This document shows, piece by piece, positions 1 through 8,368 of a stretch of DNA of 64,000 bases. Positions within the stretch are counted from its first letter, which is position 1. Every line of letters begins with the position of its first letter. The notes under the pieces were generated by a model. The model did no database searches. It saw nothing but the letters and a program-made list of their open reading frames with translations, and was not told where the DNA came from. Where the stretch lies: NCBI RefSeq assembly GCF_943193045.1, contig NZ_CALPCN010000002.1, positions 248,001-312,000 on the forward strand, given 5' to 3'. This stretch comes from Pumilibacter muris (GTDB lineage Bacteria > Bacillota > Clostridia > Christensenellales > Pumilibacteraceae). The translations under genes were made by a program, and so were the position numbers.

Positions 1-104
1 CCGTTGCGGTTTTTCTTTTTAATTACTCCGTTATACACGCCGAGAACTAATCCGCCCGCAAACAAGACGAAAAACAAGATTCCGAGAACAACTGCCACAC
101 CCAT
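1..104 (-). CDS. LemA family protein, N-terminal fragment cut by the window edge
   Basis: The first 34 codons of a gene that runs off the left edge. The translation opens with a hydrophobic helix (about residues 2-24) followed by VYNGVIKKKNR, the short extracytoplasmic N-terminus, membrane helix and Y-N-x-L/V motif that begins LemA proteins (membrane proteins with a cytosolic helical bundle; role unsettled). An AGGAGG ribosome-binding site lies 8 bases before the ATG. Just upstream of that site is a small hairpin (stem 123-128 with 135-140) that could affect its access. It is the last visible gene of the thrC-trpS-DUF5685 run. The call rests on the N-terminus only. Confidence 0.7.
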   Translation of the reverse strand, partial: MGVAVVLGILFFVLFAGGLVLGVYNGVIKKKNRN

Positions 105-204
105 AATTTTTATACCTCCTCAGTTCGCTTAACCGCGAACTTAAAAAATTTTCTGTCTTTAATATATATTGTATAACGTAAACGCAAGCGTTTATACGGT
201 TAAA

Positions 205-1071
205 CTATATTTTAGGGGGCGGGAGCTTTTTTTCGCTTCCGAGCAATTCCTCGCATTTGCTCCTGAGCCCCTTGTGCACAATGTTCCGCATTAGGTCGCT
301 CGCGCCCGTAAACGTCATTTTATTAAAACATTCGATTGCGCGGTTTACAGTGCTTGCAAGCAGAAACGTAAGCTCCCGCCTGTGCGCGTCAATAAACTGT
401 TTTCTGTTTTTATATCCCGAGTATTCGATAAGAACGGGATTGTACCGCTTTTTTTTGAAGTCCTCGTCTATGTCGTCGATTGCGTCGGCAACGTACACGA
501 ACTTGCCGACGTTATAAAGGAGTTTGCCAAGCTGCGCGTCGGACGAGCCTGTGAGCAAAAGCCCCAACTTTTCCATCATAACGGCGAAACAGTCCGCCAC
601 TCGGTCTATCCCTTTCGTGTTTTGCTTTTCAAGTTCGAGTAGCTTTCCGTATTGCTCCGTTATTATTTTGTCGGCTTCGGGGAATAGCTCGGCGGCTTTG
701 CGATAATGCTTTTTAAGCATTTTGCGCACAGCACGCTTTTTTATTCCGCCGCCGTCGTTTACGTCGTCTTGCGCCTTATTGTAGCTAAGCAAGATATTTG
801 TTGCCACAATTTTATCGAAAAGTTCGTTGCGGCAAACAATCGTTTTTTTCTTAGGATTGCACACGCACCTTTCGTTTGAAAACGTTACTTGCTGCTTGGA
901 ATAGTCGTGCAACAGCACGCTTAAAAACACCATATCGTAGTTGGTGGTGAAACGCGGCCATTGCCCGAACATTTTTCCTGTGGATTTGCATATTCCGCAG
1001 TAAAACGCTCTGTATAGGCAAAAGTCCGCTTGCCCTAACTCGGCTTTTACAGGAACCACATAACCGTACAA
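205..1071 (-). CDS. DUF5685 family protein
   Basis: A 288-residue protein beginning MYGYV, with CGICK near residue 26 and CVCNPKKK near residue 70. This start and the paired cysteines are typical of DUF5685, an uncharacterised family of Firmicutes whose cysteines may bind a metal. The rest is predicted helical, with no signal peptide. The start codon is TTG, chosen because a GAGG ribosome-binding site lies 7 bases upstream and the family starts with this motif. It follows trpS by 23 bases and probably shares its transcript. No function can be given from the sequence. Confidence 0.75.
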   Translation of the reverse strand: MYGYVVPVKAELGQADFCLYRAFYCGICKSTGKMFGQWPRFTTNYDMVFLSVLLHDYSKQQVTFSNERCVCNPKKKTIVCRNELFDKIVATNILLSYNKAQDDVNDGGGIKKRAVRKMLKKHYRKAAELFPEADKIITEQYGKLLELEKQNTKGIDRVADCFAVMMEKLGLLLTGSSDAQLGKLLYNVGKFVYVADAIDDIDEDFKKKRYNPVLIEYSGYKNRKQFIDAHRRELTFLLASTVNRAIECFNKMTFTGASDLMRNIVHKGLRSKCEELLGSEKKLPPPKI

Positions 1072-1094
1072 TTCTTTACCTCAAATTGTTTGCG

Positions 1095-2108
1095 TTAAAA
1101 AGGCTGCACAAAGCCAACTTTGCGATACACTTTCGAAAGAGTTCTCGCAGCCGTTCGCGCCGCTTTTTCGGCGCCCGTTTTCATAACCTCGTTCAAATAG
1201 GTTTTGTCGGCAAGAATACGTTTATACTCGGCTTGAACGGGTTTTAAAAACTCTATAACCGACTCGCCCACTCTCTTTTTAAAGTCGGCATAACCGAGCC
1301 CCGCGAACTCCTTTTCGGCGGCGGGCACGCTCGTGCCCGAAAAGGTTGAATACACCGTTAAAAGATTGCTTATGCCCGGCTTACTCTCGCGCTCGAATTT
1401 TATGCAAGCGTCGCTGTCGGTAACCGCCGCCTTGAACTTACGCATTATCACGTCGGGCTCGTCCGCCAAATAAACGCAATCGTTGTGATTGTCGTCCGAC
1501 TTGCTCATTTTCGACTTCGGATTCTGAAGCCCGCAAATCTTCGCGCCGTTCTTGGGAATTATCGGCTCGGGCAAAACGAACGTCGGCGAATATCTGCCGT
1601 TAAAACGTTGCGCAATGTTGCGCGCAAGCTCGACGTGTTGCTTTTGGTCTTGCCCCACAGGCACGAGCTCTGCCTGATACAACAGTATATCCGCCGCCAT
1701 GAGCACGGGATAATCGAACAGACCCACGTTTACGTTTTCGGGGTTTTTCTTGCTCTTTTCCTTAAACTGCGTCATGCGGCGCGCCTCTCCGAAAAGAGTG
1801 TTGCAATTAAGCACCCAAGCAAGTTCGGCGTGCGCCGAAACGTGCGACTGAATGAACAGCGTGCATTTTTCGGGATTTAAACCGAGCGCAAGATACATGG
1901 CAAGCATATCGAGCGTGTTCTTCCGAAAGTCTGCCGCCGAAAGGGTTACGGTGATGCTGTGCATATCCGCAACGCAATAAAAGCAGTCGTAATCTTCTTG
2001 CATAGCGAGCCAATTTTTGAGCGCGCCCGCATAGCTTCCGAGCGTTGGAGCGCCCGTAGGTTTTACCGCGCTGAATATAACTTTTTTCTTCTCGTTTTCA
2101 ACTGTCAT
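1095..2108 (-). CDS. trpS: Tryptophan--tRNA ligase
   Basis: Class I aminoacyl-tRNA synthetase that charges tRNA-Trp with tryptophan using ATP in the cytosol. The 337-residue product has the family length. The first signature appears as PTGAPTLGSY (residues 17-26), the HIGH equivalent in TrpRS, and the second as KMSKS (200-204). VGQDQKQHVEL in the middle is the usual TrpRS segment. A longer reading begins at a TTG 30 bases upstream, but the ATG at 2108 places the Rossmann fold correctly. Its ribosome-binding site is poor. It lies 64 bases after thrC with no T-box or terminator between them, so it is probably co-transcribed with thrC. Confidence 0.93.
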   Translation of the reverse strand: MTVENEKKKVIFSAVKPTGAPTLGSYAGALKNWLAMQEDYDCFYCVADMHSITVTLSAADFRKNTLDMLAMYLALGLNPEKCTLFIQSHVSAHAELAWVLNCNTLFGEARRMTQFKEKSKKNPENVNVGLFDYPVLMAADILLYQAELVPVGQDQKQHVELARNIAQRFNGRYSPTFVLPEPIIPKNGAKICGLQNPKSKMSKSDDNHNDCVYLADEPDVIMRKFKAAVTDSDACIKFERESKPGISNLLTVYSTFSGTSVPAAEKEFAGLGYADFKKRVGESVIEFLKPVQAEYKRILADKTYLNEVMKTGAEKAARTAARTLSKVYRKVGFVQPF

Positions 2109-2172
2109 TTTTTTACAAGCTTGCCATCCTTTACGCAAAATGTTTTTAAAAATATTATCGCGCGCGACTCTT

Positions 2173-3654
2173 TTATTTTTTACCTAACCTTTCGGCGAAC
2201 GCAATAATCGTTCCGTTCACATCGCCGAGCTCTATGCAGTCGGTAAATATTTTCTCCTTAGTCGGCAAATTTATAAGCGATTCGGGCACTTCGAGCGCGG
2301 TAACCTCTTCCAGCTTTTGCAAATCTTTAAGTTCGTTTCCCGTAGGACGTTCTTCTATTGCTTTTAAAACGCTTGCCGCAAACTTATGAGGCGACGCCGT
2401 CGAAAGTATTACTACCGGCGTATTATCGTCGCGCGTTTTTGCCGCAACCGCCGCCGCAACCGCCGTGTGCGGGTCGATTATATATCCGTACTCGTCGAAA
2501 TATTCCGCCACAGTATCCGCCACTTCTTCTTCGCTCGCGTAGCCTGCGGCGAAAACCCGAAGCATGGCTTCGGCTTCGTGCGGCGTAAGCGAATACACTC
2601 CCTCTTCTTTCAACTTCGCCATGCGCGACGCGGTGAGTTCGTCGTTTTCTCCGCTTAAATCAAACACAAGACGTTCGAGGTTTGACGACACCAAAATATC
2701 CATGCTGGGGCTGCTCGTTTTGCGAAACTCCCGACGCGCGTCGTATGTTCCCGTGCTAATAAAATCGGCAAGCACGTTGTTTATGTTCGACGCGCAAATA
2801 AGTCTGCCTACGGGAAGCCCCATTTTGAGCGCGTAGTACCCAGCGAGAATATCGCCGAAGTTTCCGCTCGGGACGCAGAAATCCACTTTGTCGCCGAAAC
2901 GGATTTGCTTACCCTCCGCAAGGTCGGCATAAGCGGTAAAATAGTAAGTTATTTGCGGAGCGAGCCGCCCGAAGTTTATAGAGTTTGCGCTCGACAGTTC
3001 TATTTTAAGTTTCGCAAGCGCGCTTTTAAGCTCTGTGTCGGTAAACGCTTTTTTAACGGCGGTTTGCGCGTCGTCGAAATTGCCTTTCACAGCCGACACG
3101 AAAACGTTGTCGCCTTCGGTGGTAATCATTTGCAAACGTTGCAGGTCGGATACCCCTCCGTCGGGATAAAAAACCGCAACCGCAGTGCCGCCCACCCCAG
3201 AAAAACCTTCGAGAGCCGCTTTCCCCGTGTCGCCGCTCGTGGCTACGGGAATAAGCGTTGTGCTTAAATTGCCTAAAAGTTTTTTAGAACCTTGAAGCAA
3301 ATAGGGCAAAAGCGTAAGCGCTATGTCCTTAAACGCATGCGTAGGTCCGTGCCACAGTTCGAGCACATACGTTTTGTCGAACACTTTAACAAGCGGCGCG
3401 GGGTCGCCGTCGAACCGCGAATACGCCGCGCGGGTGTATTCGGGCAATTCGTTTTTCAGTTCGGGCAAAAACTCGCCTATCACTTGCGCGGCTACGTTTT
3501 CGTAAGGTTCGCCGCAAAATGCCTTTATTTGCTCGCTCGAAAACTCAGGAAACGACTGCGGAACAAAAAGTCCGCCCTCGTCGCTTATTCCGCGACAAAC
3601 CGCTTCCGCTCCGCTTACTTCGGCTTTTTTATTTCTTGTGCTGTAAAACTTCAT
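2173..3654 (-). CDS. thrC: Threonine synthase
   Basis: PLP-dependent enzyme converting O-phospho-L-homoserine to threonine. The 493 residues match the long class of ThrC. The N-terminus MKFYSTRN and the WHGPTHAFKD segment, in which Lys109 is the expected PLP lysine, are diagnostic. PVATSGDTGKAALEG supplies the phosphate-binding loop of fold type II enzymes. It is the first gene of the run thrC-trpS-DUF5685-lemA. The upstream 370 bases contain interspersed repeats rather than other biosynthetic genes, so homoserine kinase and homoserine dehydrogenase must be elsewhere. No leader peptide or T-box is evident upstream. Confidence 0.93.
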   Translation of the reverse strand: MKFYSTRNKKAEVSGAEAVCRGISDEGGLFVPQSFPEFSSEQIKAFCGEPYENVAAQVIGEFLPELKNELPEYTRAAYSRFDGDPAPLVKVFDKTYVLELWHGPTHAFKDIALTLLPYLLQGSKKLLGNLSTTLIPVATSGDTGKAALEGFSGVGGTAVAVFYPDGGVSDLQRLQMITTEGDNVFVSAVKGNFDDAQTAVKKAFTDTELKSALAKLKIELSSANSINFGRLAPQITYYFTAYADLAEGKQIRFGDKVDFCVPSGNFGDILAGYYALKMGLPVGRLICASNINNVLADFISTGTYDARREFRKTSSPSMDILVSSNLERLVFDLSGENDELTASRMAKLKEEGVYSLTPHEAEAMLRVFAAGYASEEEVADTVAEYFDEYGYIIDPHTAVAAAVAAKTRDDNTPVVILSTASPHKFAASVLKAIEERPTGNELKDLQKLEEVTALEVPESLINLPTKEKIFTDCIELGDVNGTIIAFAERLGKK

Positions 3655-3732
3655 TTTTTCCGACTTTTTTTAAAGAAACTTATTTCTCTGTACGTTAAGA
3701 CTGCTTTGTTTCATGATTCATTCTATGCTTGG

Positions 3733-4012
3733 GATTGCTTCGCTACGCTCGCAATGACGTTCTCCCCTTGTCATTGCGAGGAGCCGTTAGGCGACGCGGC
3801 AATCTCTGCCGTTGTATTCGTTCCATGCGGGGGATTGCGTCGCTATCGCTCGCAATACTCGCTAACGCTCGTGGCGTTCGCACACTGCGTGTGCTCGGCT
3901 AAGGACACAGTAACCGATTGTCATTGCGAAGAACGAACGCAGTGAGTGACGCGGCAATCTCTGCCGTTGTATTCGCTCCATGCACGGGATTGCTTCGCGT
4001 AGCGCAAAGAGG
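3733..4012. repeat. Interspersed CATTGCGAGG-type repeat cluster (family 1)
   Basis: This 377-base gene-free stretch (3655-4031) is filled with several copies of one repeat family: units reading GGGATTGC, then TCGCT and CGCTCGCAATGAC; a unit reading TTGTCATTGCGA then ACGCGGCAATCT; and a unit with CTCGTGGCGTTCGCAC and GTGCTCGGCTAA. The same units recur at 12483-12820, 39465-39650 and 59185-59600. Units occur in both orientations, so the transcript could fold on itself. No open frame here is credible: the long plus-strand frame across it is only the repeat read through. Confidence 0.8.
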
Positions 4013-4031
4013 TGCACTTATTTGCCGCCGT

Positions 4032-4424
4032 CTATATATATCTCTTTAAAGGCGCGGGAATTTCCGCCATGCTCAACGTGAGTGTGAATTTCACGTTGTA
4101 ACGGGTTGCGATTTCGTCAAGCTTGGGAACAAATTCCACAGGGTCTACCGAGCCTATTCTCGCAATACCGTCTATGTAAATTTCGCAAATGTCGGTGTTC
4201 CCCGCAATCATGCCTTTAATAAACGCTTCGAGCTCCTCTGCGGTTTTCACGGCGTATTCGGCGGTAACCACAAAGCGTATTTTATTTGATATATCGAGGC
4301 TGTATTTATCAACGGGAGTAATGAACACTACGTTGCCTTTCGCGTTTTCCACGCTTGCGTTGGCTTTGTCGATAATTCTCGTAGTTTTGCCCGTGCCCTT
4401 AGCTCCGAAAATAAGTTCTATCAT
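4032..4424 (-). CDS. Small P-loop NTPase of unknown function
   Basis: A 130-residue protein starting MIELIFGAKGTGKT, with a Walker A motif at residues 7-14, and little else recognisable. Similar short P-loop proteins are common in Clostridia and are often mislabelled as PilT-like. They lack the pilus ATPase domains, so that label should not be used. The start was set at 4424 because an AAGGAG ribosome-binding site lies 8 bases upstream. A hairpin (GCCGCAATTCGCGGC) precedes that site. It lies downstream of the aminotransferase gene on the same strand, 84 bases away, and may share its transcript. Confidence 0.7.
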   Translation of the reverse strand: MIELIFGAKGTGKTTRIIDKANASVENAKGNVVFITPVDKYSLDISNKIRFVVTAEYAVKTAEELEAFIKGMIAGNTDICEIYIDGIARIGSVDPVEFVPKLDEIATRYNVKFTLTLSMAEIPAPLKRYI

Positions 4425-4508
4425 TGTTAAACTCCTTTTGCCGCGAATTGCGGCTTTTTTATATTTTTTATGCAGCAATGCCTTTATCAGGCACAAAACC
4501 GCCTTTAA

Positions 4509-5726
4509 TTATGCGAGCGAACTAATAAAGTCCGCTATGCGTTCGAGCCCCGTTTTAATATCGTCTAACGATATAGCGTAGCTAAGGCGCAAATATTCGG
4601 GAGCGCCGAACGATTCGCAGGGAATTGCCGCAACCATTTTTTCGGCGAGCAACTCGGTTGCAACGTCGTAAGCCGACGAAAGCTTTTTACCGCTCTCGGT
4701 GCTCTTTCCAAAAAGATGCGCTACGTTCAACATAACGTAAAACGCCCCTTTGGGATAAACGAATTCAAGTTCGGGAATCTTTTTCAGCCTCTCTATCATA
4801 AACTTGCGGCGGGTGTCGAACGTTTTTTTCATATCCGATAAAAACGCGTCTCCCTCGCTATGGGAATAAGCTTCGCTCGCGGCGTACTGCGCAATCGAGT
4901 TGGGGTTAGACGTAGTGTGGCTTTGAATTCCGCCCATAGCTTTTGCAACCGCCTCGCTGCTCGCGGTGTAGCCTATTCGCCAACCCGTCATAGAATATGT
5001 TTTGGAAACGCCGCCTATAACCACAGTGCGTTCTTTGAGCGCCGGCGAATGCTGAGCAATGGAATAATATTCGCCGCCCTCGTAAACGAGCTTTTCGTAA
5101 ATTTCGTCCGACACAACGTATACGTCGGTTTTTTCGAGCACTTCGGCAAGCGCGCAAAGCTCCTCTTTCGAATACACGGCTCCCGTAGGATTGCAGGGAT
5201 TGTTTATCAGCACCGCTTTCGTTTTCGAAGTTATGGCGTTTTTCAACTCGCTCGGCGTAAGTTTAAAATCGTTTTCCGCTTTCGTGTTTACGAACACGGG
5301 AATCCCCTCGCATAGTTTGATAAGCTCGGGATAAGTAAGCCAATACGGGGCGGGCACAATAACTTCGTCGCCGGGATTAACAAGCGCTAAAAACGCGTTG
5401 TATAGCGAGTGTTTAGCTCCGTTAGACACAACTATTTGATTAAGTTCGTATTTAAGGTGATTGTCTTTTTCGAGCTTTGCGGCAATCGCCTTTTTAACGG
5501 CGTCGGTGCCAGACGCGGGGGTGTATTTGGTCATGCCCTCTTTCAGAGCGCGTTCCGCCGCCTTAACTATGTATTGCGGCGTGTTAAAGTCGGGTTCTCC
5601 CGCGCCGAACGACACAACAGGCTTACCCTCAGCCCGCATTTTTTTCGCCTTTGCAGTAATTTCGAGTGTGAGCGACGGCGAAACCCTTTGCGCCCGCTGT
5701 GCTATTCCGGTCATTTTGTACGTCAT
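4509..5726 (-). CDS. Pyridoxal-phosphate aspartate/aromatic aminotransferase (class I)
   Basis: Fold type I aminotransferase of 405 residues, the length of AspB/AspC-type enzymes. Visible are NNPCNPTG (175-182), SDEIY (206-210), and SKTYSMTGWRIGY with the PLP lysine at residue 242, plus a C-terminal RLSYA with the arginine that holds the substrate carboxylate. It probably makes aspartate or aromatic amino acids; substrate range cannot be read from sequence. Two starts are possible: the ATG at 5726, almost touching a GGAGG, or the ATG at 5714, 13 bases after it and closer to the length of relatives. A strong promoter lies at 5759-5787. Confidence 0.88.
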   Translation of the reverse strand: MTYKMTGIAQRAQRVSPSLTLEITAKAKKMRAEGKPVVSFGAGEPDFNTPQYIVKAAERALKEGMTKYTPASGTDAVKKAIAAKLEKDNHLKYELNQIVVSNGAKHSLYNAFLALVNPGDEVIVPAPYWLTYPELIKLCEGIPVFVNTKAENDFKLTPSELKNAITSKTKAVLINNPCNPTGAVYSKEELCALAEVLEKTDVYVVSDEIYEKLVYEGGEYYSIAQHSPALKERTVVIGGVSKTYSMTGWRIGYTASSEAVAKAMGGIQSHTTSNPNSIAQYAASEAYSHSEGDAFLSDMKKTFDTRRKFMIERLKKIPELEFVYPKGAFYVMLNVAHLFGKSTESGKKLSSAYDVATELLAEKMVAAIPCESFGAPEYLRLSYAISLDDIKTGLERIADFISSLA

Positions 5727-5758
5727 GCCTCCGCAGTAAAAAAAGTATAGTTTGTTTA

Positions 5759-5787
5759 ATTATATCATATTGTTTGGCGAAAATCAA
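5759..5787 (-). promoter_or_regulatory. Promoter of the aminotransferase gene
   Basis: On the minus strand: -35 TTGATT (5782-5787), a 17-base spacer and -10 TATAAT (5759-5764) preceded by TGA, an extended -10. It lies about 33 bases before the coding region. Confidence 0.7.
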
Positions 5788-5824
5788 TTCTTTTAATGTC
5801 GGATTTGCGCGCCTGCGATTAAAC

Positions 5825-5860
5825 GTAAAAAGTTCCCCCGCGCGCAAACGCGGAGGAACT
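5825..5860 (-). terminator. Intrinsic terminator after the zinc-ribbon peptide gene
   Basis: Inverted repeat of about 12 base pairs (5831-5842 with 5849-5860, one mismatch) whose minus-strand copy is followed by a T run. It ends transcription of the short gene at 5939-6109. Confidence 0.75.
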
Positions 5861-5938
5861 CCGATTTTAAACGGATACTTTGCGCCGAAACGTTCTCAGT
5901 TGCAAAGAAAGTTACGGCGCGGTTTTTAGGCAAAACGT

Positions 5939-6109
5939 TTAGCCGTTATGCTGTTCGTTGTTTCTGCGCGCCGCTTTGCGTGCCTTGCGGCAGTCGGGGC
6001 AACGGGCGGGTTCGTTTGTGAAGCCTTTTTCCGCATAGAACGCTTGTTCGCCTTCGGTAAACGTAAATTCTTTGCCACAGTCTTTGCAAGTCAAGATTTT
6101 ATCAGCCAT
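5939..6109 (-). CDS. Zinc-ribbon domain protein (zf-trcl type), 56 residues
   Basis: A small gene with translation MADKILTCKDCGKEF at its start and CPDCRKARK near the end, giving two CxxC pairs (residues 8/11 and about 39/42) in the pattern of the probable zinc-ribbon family zf-trcl. The middle segment TEGEQAFYAEKGF is also typical. The lysine/arginine-rich tail suggests nucleic-acid contact, but no function is established. It has its own promoter (6195-6223), an AGGAGG ribosome-binding site and its own terminator, so it is a single-gene transcription unit. Confidence 0.85.
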   Translation of the reverse strand: MADKILTCKDCGKEFTFTEGEQAFYAEKGFTNEPARCPDCRKARKAARRNNEQHNG

Positions 6110-6194
6110 CCTCGATTTAACCTCCTCTAAGATTGAAAATTATAAGGCAACTTTAATCGGGATGAGAAATTGACCTGCTAATTTCCTTGTAACA

Positions 6195-6223
6195 AGCATA
6201 CACTATTTAAACATGTTTGTCAA
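6195..6223 (-). promoter_or_regulatory. Promoter of the zinc-ribbon peptide gene
   Basis: On the minus strand: -35 TTGACA (6218-6223), 17-base spacer and -10 TATGCT (6195-6200). About 80 bases of leader separate it from the ATG, without a recognisable riboswitch. Confidence 0.7.
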
Positions 6224-6314
6224 GCACAAATCACATTTTGTTCACAGCGGAAATTTTTAACTGTTTTTACAGCGGACCGACAGTTTTAAAAAGCGTTTAA
6301 CTCAACCGCCGTTT

Positions 6315-8366
6315 TTAAACTTGAAGCTTTGTTTTGCCTTTTCCCGCAGTTGCGGAAGCGTTGCCGCACGACGCCGCAATATCGAAACCTGCGGAATTTT
6401 CAACGGTTAAAGAATCTTTTTTATATGAGGCTCTAACAACGCCGCTTCCTGCGGGAACTTCGAAACGCCATTCGTCTTCGCGTTTAGACGCTATAAGCTC
6501 CATTTTTCGCGCGCCCGTATACCTAAGCCCCATAACGCCCGACACATAAGCCGAAACGGGCGAAACGGAAAGCGAAGAACACGCGGAACCCGCATAGAAA
6601 AAGTATTCGGGCAAAGCGGGCGACTCCGACTCCGTAAATTCGCCGAAGCGCGAAAGCATTCGCTTTTCGGCTTCCTCGCTCTCTCCTATTGCGCCGAGCG
6701 CCTCTATAACAAACCCCTCGAACGCGGGCGAAGCGTTTTCGCACGAGCGCAAAGCGTCTTTCGCATTCTTGGCGTTTTCGCCTGCAAGCCCGCACAAAAC
6801 CGCGAGAGCGTTTGCGCGTTCGTCGCACACTTCTCCCGACGAAAAATAGCCGCCTTTATAATATTGTTCGCAAAAATTCTCTTCGATTAGCTTTATTCTG
6901 CTTTCGAGCGTCTCAACGTAATCGTCCGCGCCCGCGTCGGCAGCCGTTTCCAACAAAAATTTAGCCGCCGAATAATATAGGCAGGTTTCTATAAGTTCGC
7001 AGTCGGTATTATATCCCGCGTCCGCTCCGAACTCTTTTCCGCGAGGAACAAGCCTCGTCTCCTCAAATTCCCAAAGCTGCAAATAACCGCCTATTTTTCC
7101 GTGCAGATTTTTTACAAGCTCAATATCCGCAGTTCTATAATAATACGACGCGAGCGCGCCCAACCGAGAGCAGAACATTAAAGACGATACGGGATTTTCG
7201 CACGCAAGCGGACTTAACGCGTTGTTAACAAGCATATCGCCGTCGTTTTCCGTCGCAACTTGAATTGCGTGTTTAATAAGCGGCAAAACGGAATCGTCGT
7301 ACATAAAGATTGCCGAACGCACAAAATTGCTTAGCGCAAACAGGTCGCAACCTCTGTCGCGGTCGGAGTTGTTCAGTATTCCGCCGTCCATACACGCGCG
7401 CATAGTGTTGTCGCACTTGTCAATCAACTTTTTAACCGACGCATTTCCCGACAGTTCCAAAACACGGCGAGCGGGATAGCTCGAAACATGCAAATCCACA
7501 GTTTTAACGTTCACCGTAGCGGGCGCGATTATTATCAATTCGCTTCCCGAAAGCGGGAACGGACTCGTATACTTTTGCACGCCGTTGCGGCAAACGTATA
7601 TTCCGCGCACGCCGTTGCAAGAGCCGCTTTTGCCCCACGCGTCGGGAGTGCAATAGCGATTACTGCGGATTTCCACTTTTTCCGTTCCCATAGCCGAAAG
7701 TTCGAGCACGGGAACAAAGATTTTTTCGCCGCCCGCGTCGCAAACGTAAGTGTTGGTTACGCCTTCGGTGGTTTTGCTCATTTTTTTAACTTTTATTACG
7801 CCGTCGTATTCGCAATTTATAGGCGCGGAGCCCTCTATTTCGCCGCCTTGCTCAAATTCGGTTGCGGGAGCGAAAAGCGTAGAACCGTATTCCGACGAAA
7901 AAACTCCGCCGAGCTCGCCTCTGCTGCCGTCGGTATATGAATCGAAGCCGAAAAACCGTCCGCTCGGGCGCGGCTCGCCCGCGTCTTGAGAATACGGGCG
8001 GCACGCCGAAAAGCTCGCGTCGGAATAAATTTGAAGTTCGGGACACGCCGCAATAAATCCGCTCGTTTCGGGCGGGCAATAGTTGTTAGCCTCGATTCCG
8101 TAATACAAACATTCGAAACCCAAAACGTTGTCGCCTTTAACGAGGTATTTCGCAACGTCGTAGCCCGCGCAACCTCTTATTCCGAGAGCAACGGGCTTGC
8201 CGTTTACATATATCGAAAAAGTGTCGCGCGCGCAAGCGAACACCGTTGCGCTTTTAGGCACCTTTTCAAGCGAAAACGCGCGCCGAAAGATTACTCGGTC
8301 GCATTTTTTTGTGTTGTCTCCCGTCTCGTTCGAAACCCAAATCCACTTGCTTGACGAAAAATCCAT
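6315..8366 (-). CDS. GH78-like (alpha-L-rhamnosidase-like) glycoside hydrolase
   Basis: A 683-residue cytosolic protein without a signal peptide. The N-terminal 160 residues (WIWVSNETGDN, then FRRAFSL, then DTFSIYVNGK) resemble the beta-sandwich domains at the front of alpha-L-rhamnosidases. The segment from about residue 310 resembles the (alpha/alpha)6 barrel, with NNSDRDRGCDL in the place where GH78 has its acidic catalytic stretch. The match there is loose, so the substrate may not be rhamnose or the enzyme may have diverged. It starts 2 bases after the stop of the upstream zinc-ribbon membrane protein and must be translated from the same mRNA. Confidence 0.55.
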   Translation of the reverse strand: MDFSSSKWIWVSNETGDNTKKCDRVIFRRAFSLEKVPKSATVFACARDTFSIYVNGKPVALGIRGCAGYDVAKYLVKGDNVLGFECLYYGIEANNYCPPETSGFIAACPELQIYSDASFSACRPYSQDAGEPRPSGRFFGFDSYTDGSRGELGGVFSSEYGSTLFAPATEFEQGGEIEGSAPINCEYDGVIKVKKMSKTTEGVTNTYVCDAGGEKIFVPVLELSAMGTEKVEIRSNRYCTPDAWGKSGSCNGVRGIYVCRNGVQKYTSPFPLSGSELIIIAPATVNVKTVDLHVSSYPARRVLELSGNASVKKLIDKCDNTMRACMDGGILNNSDRDRGCDLFALSNFVRSAIFMYDDSVLPLIKHAIQVATENDGDMLVNNALSPLACENPVSSLMFCSRLGALASYYYRTADIELVKNLHGKIGGYLQLWEFEETRLVPRGKEFGADAGYNTDCELIETCLYYSAAKFLLETAADAGADDYVETLESRIKLIEENFCEQYYKGGYFSSGEVCDERANALAVLCGLAGENAKNAKDALRSCENASPAFEGFVIEALGAIGESEEAEKRMLSRFGEFTESESPALPEYFFYAGSACSSLSVSPVSAYVSGVMGLRYTGARKMELIASKREDEWRFEVPAGSGVVRASYKKDSLTVENSAGFDIAASCGNASATAGKGKTKLQV

Positions 8367-8368
8367 AA

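Noticed and set aside
2109-2172. T-box or attenuator controlling trpS, or one ahead of thrC
   Set aside because: The gap before trpS is only 64 bases with no specifier or antiterminator structure, and the region before thrC is made of interspersed repeats.
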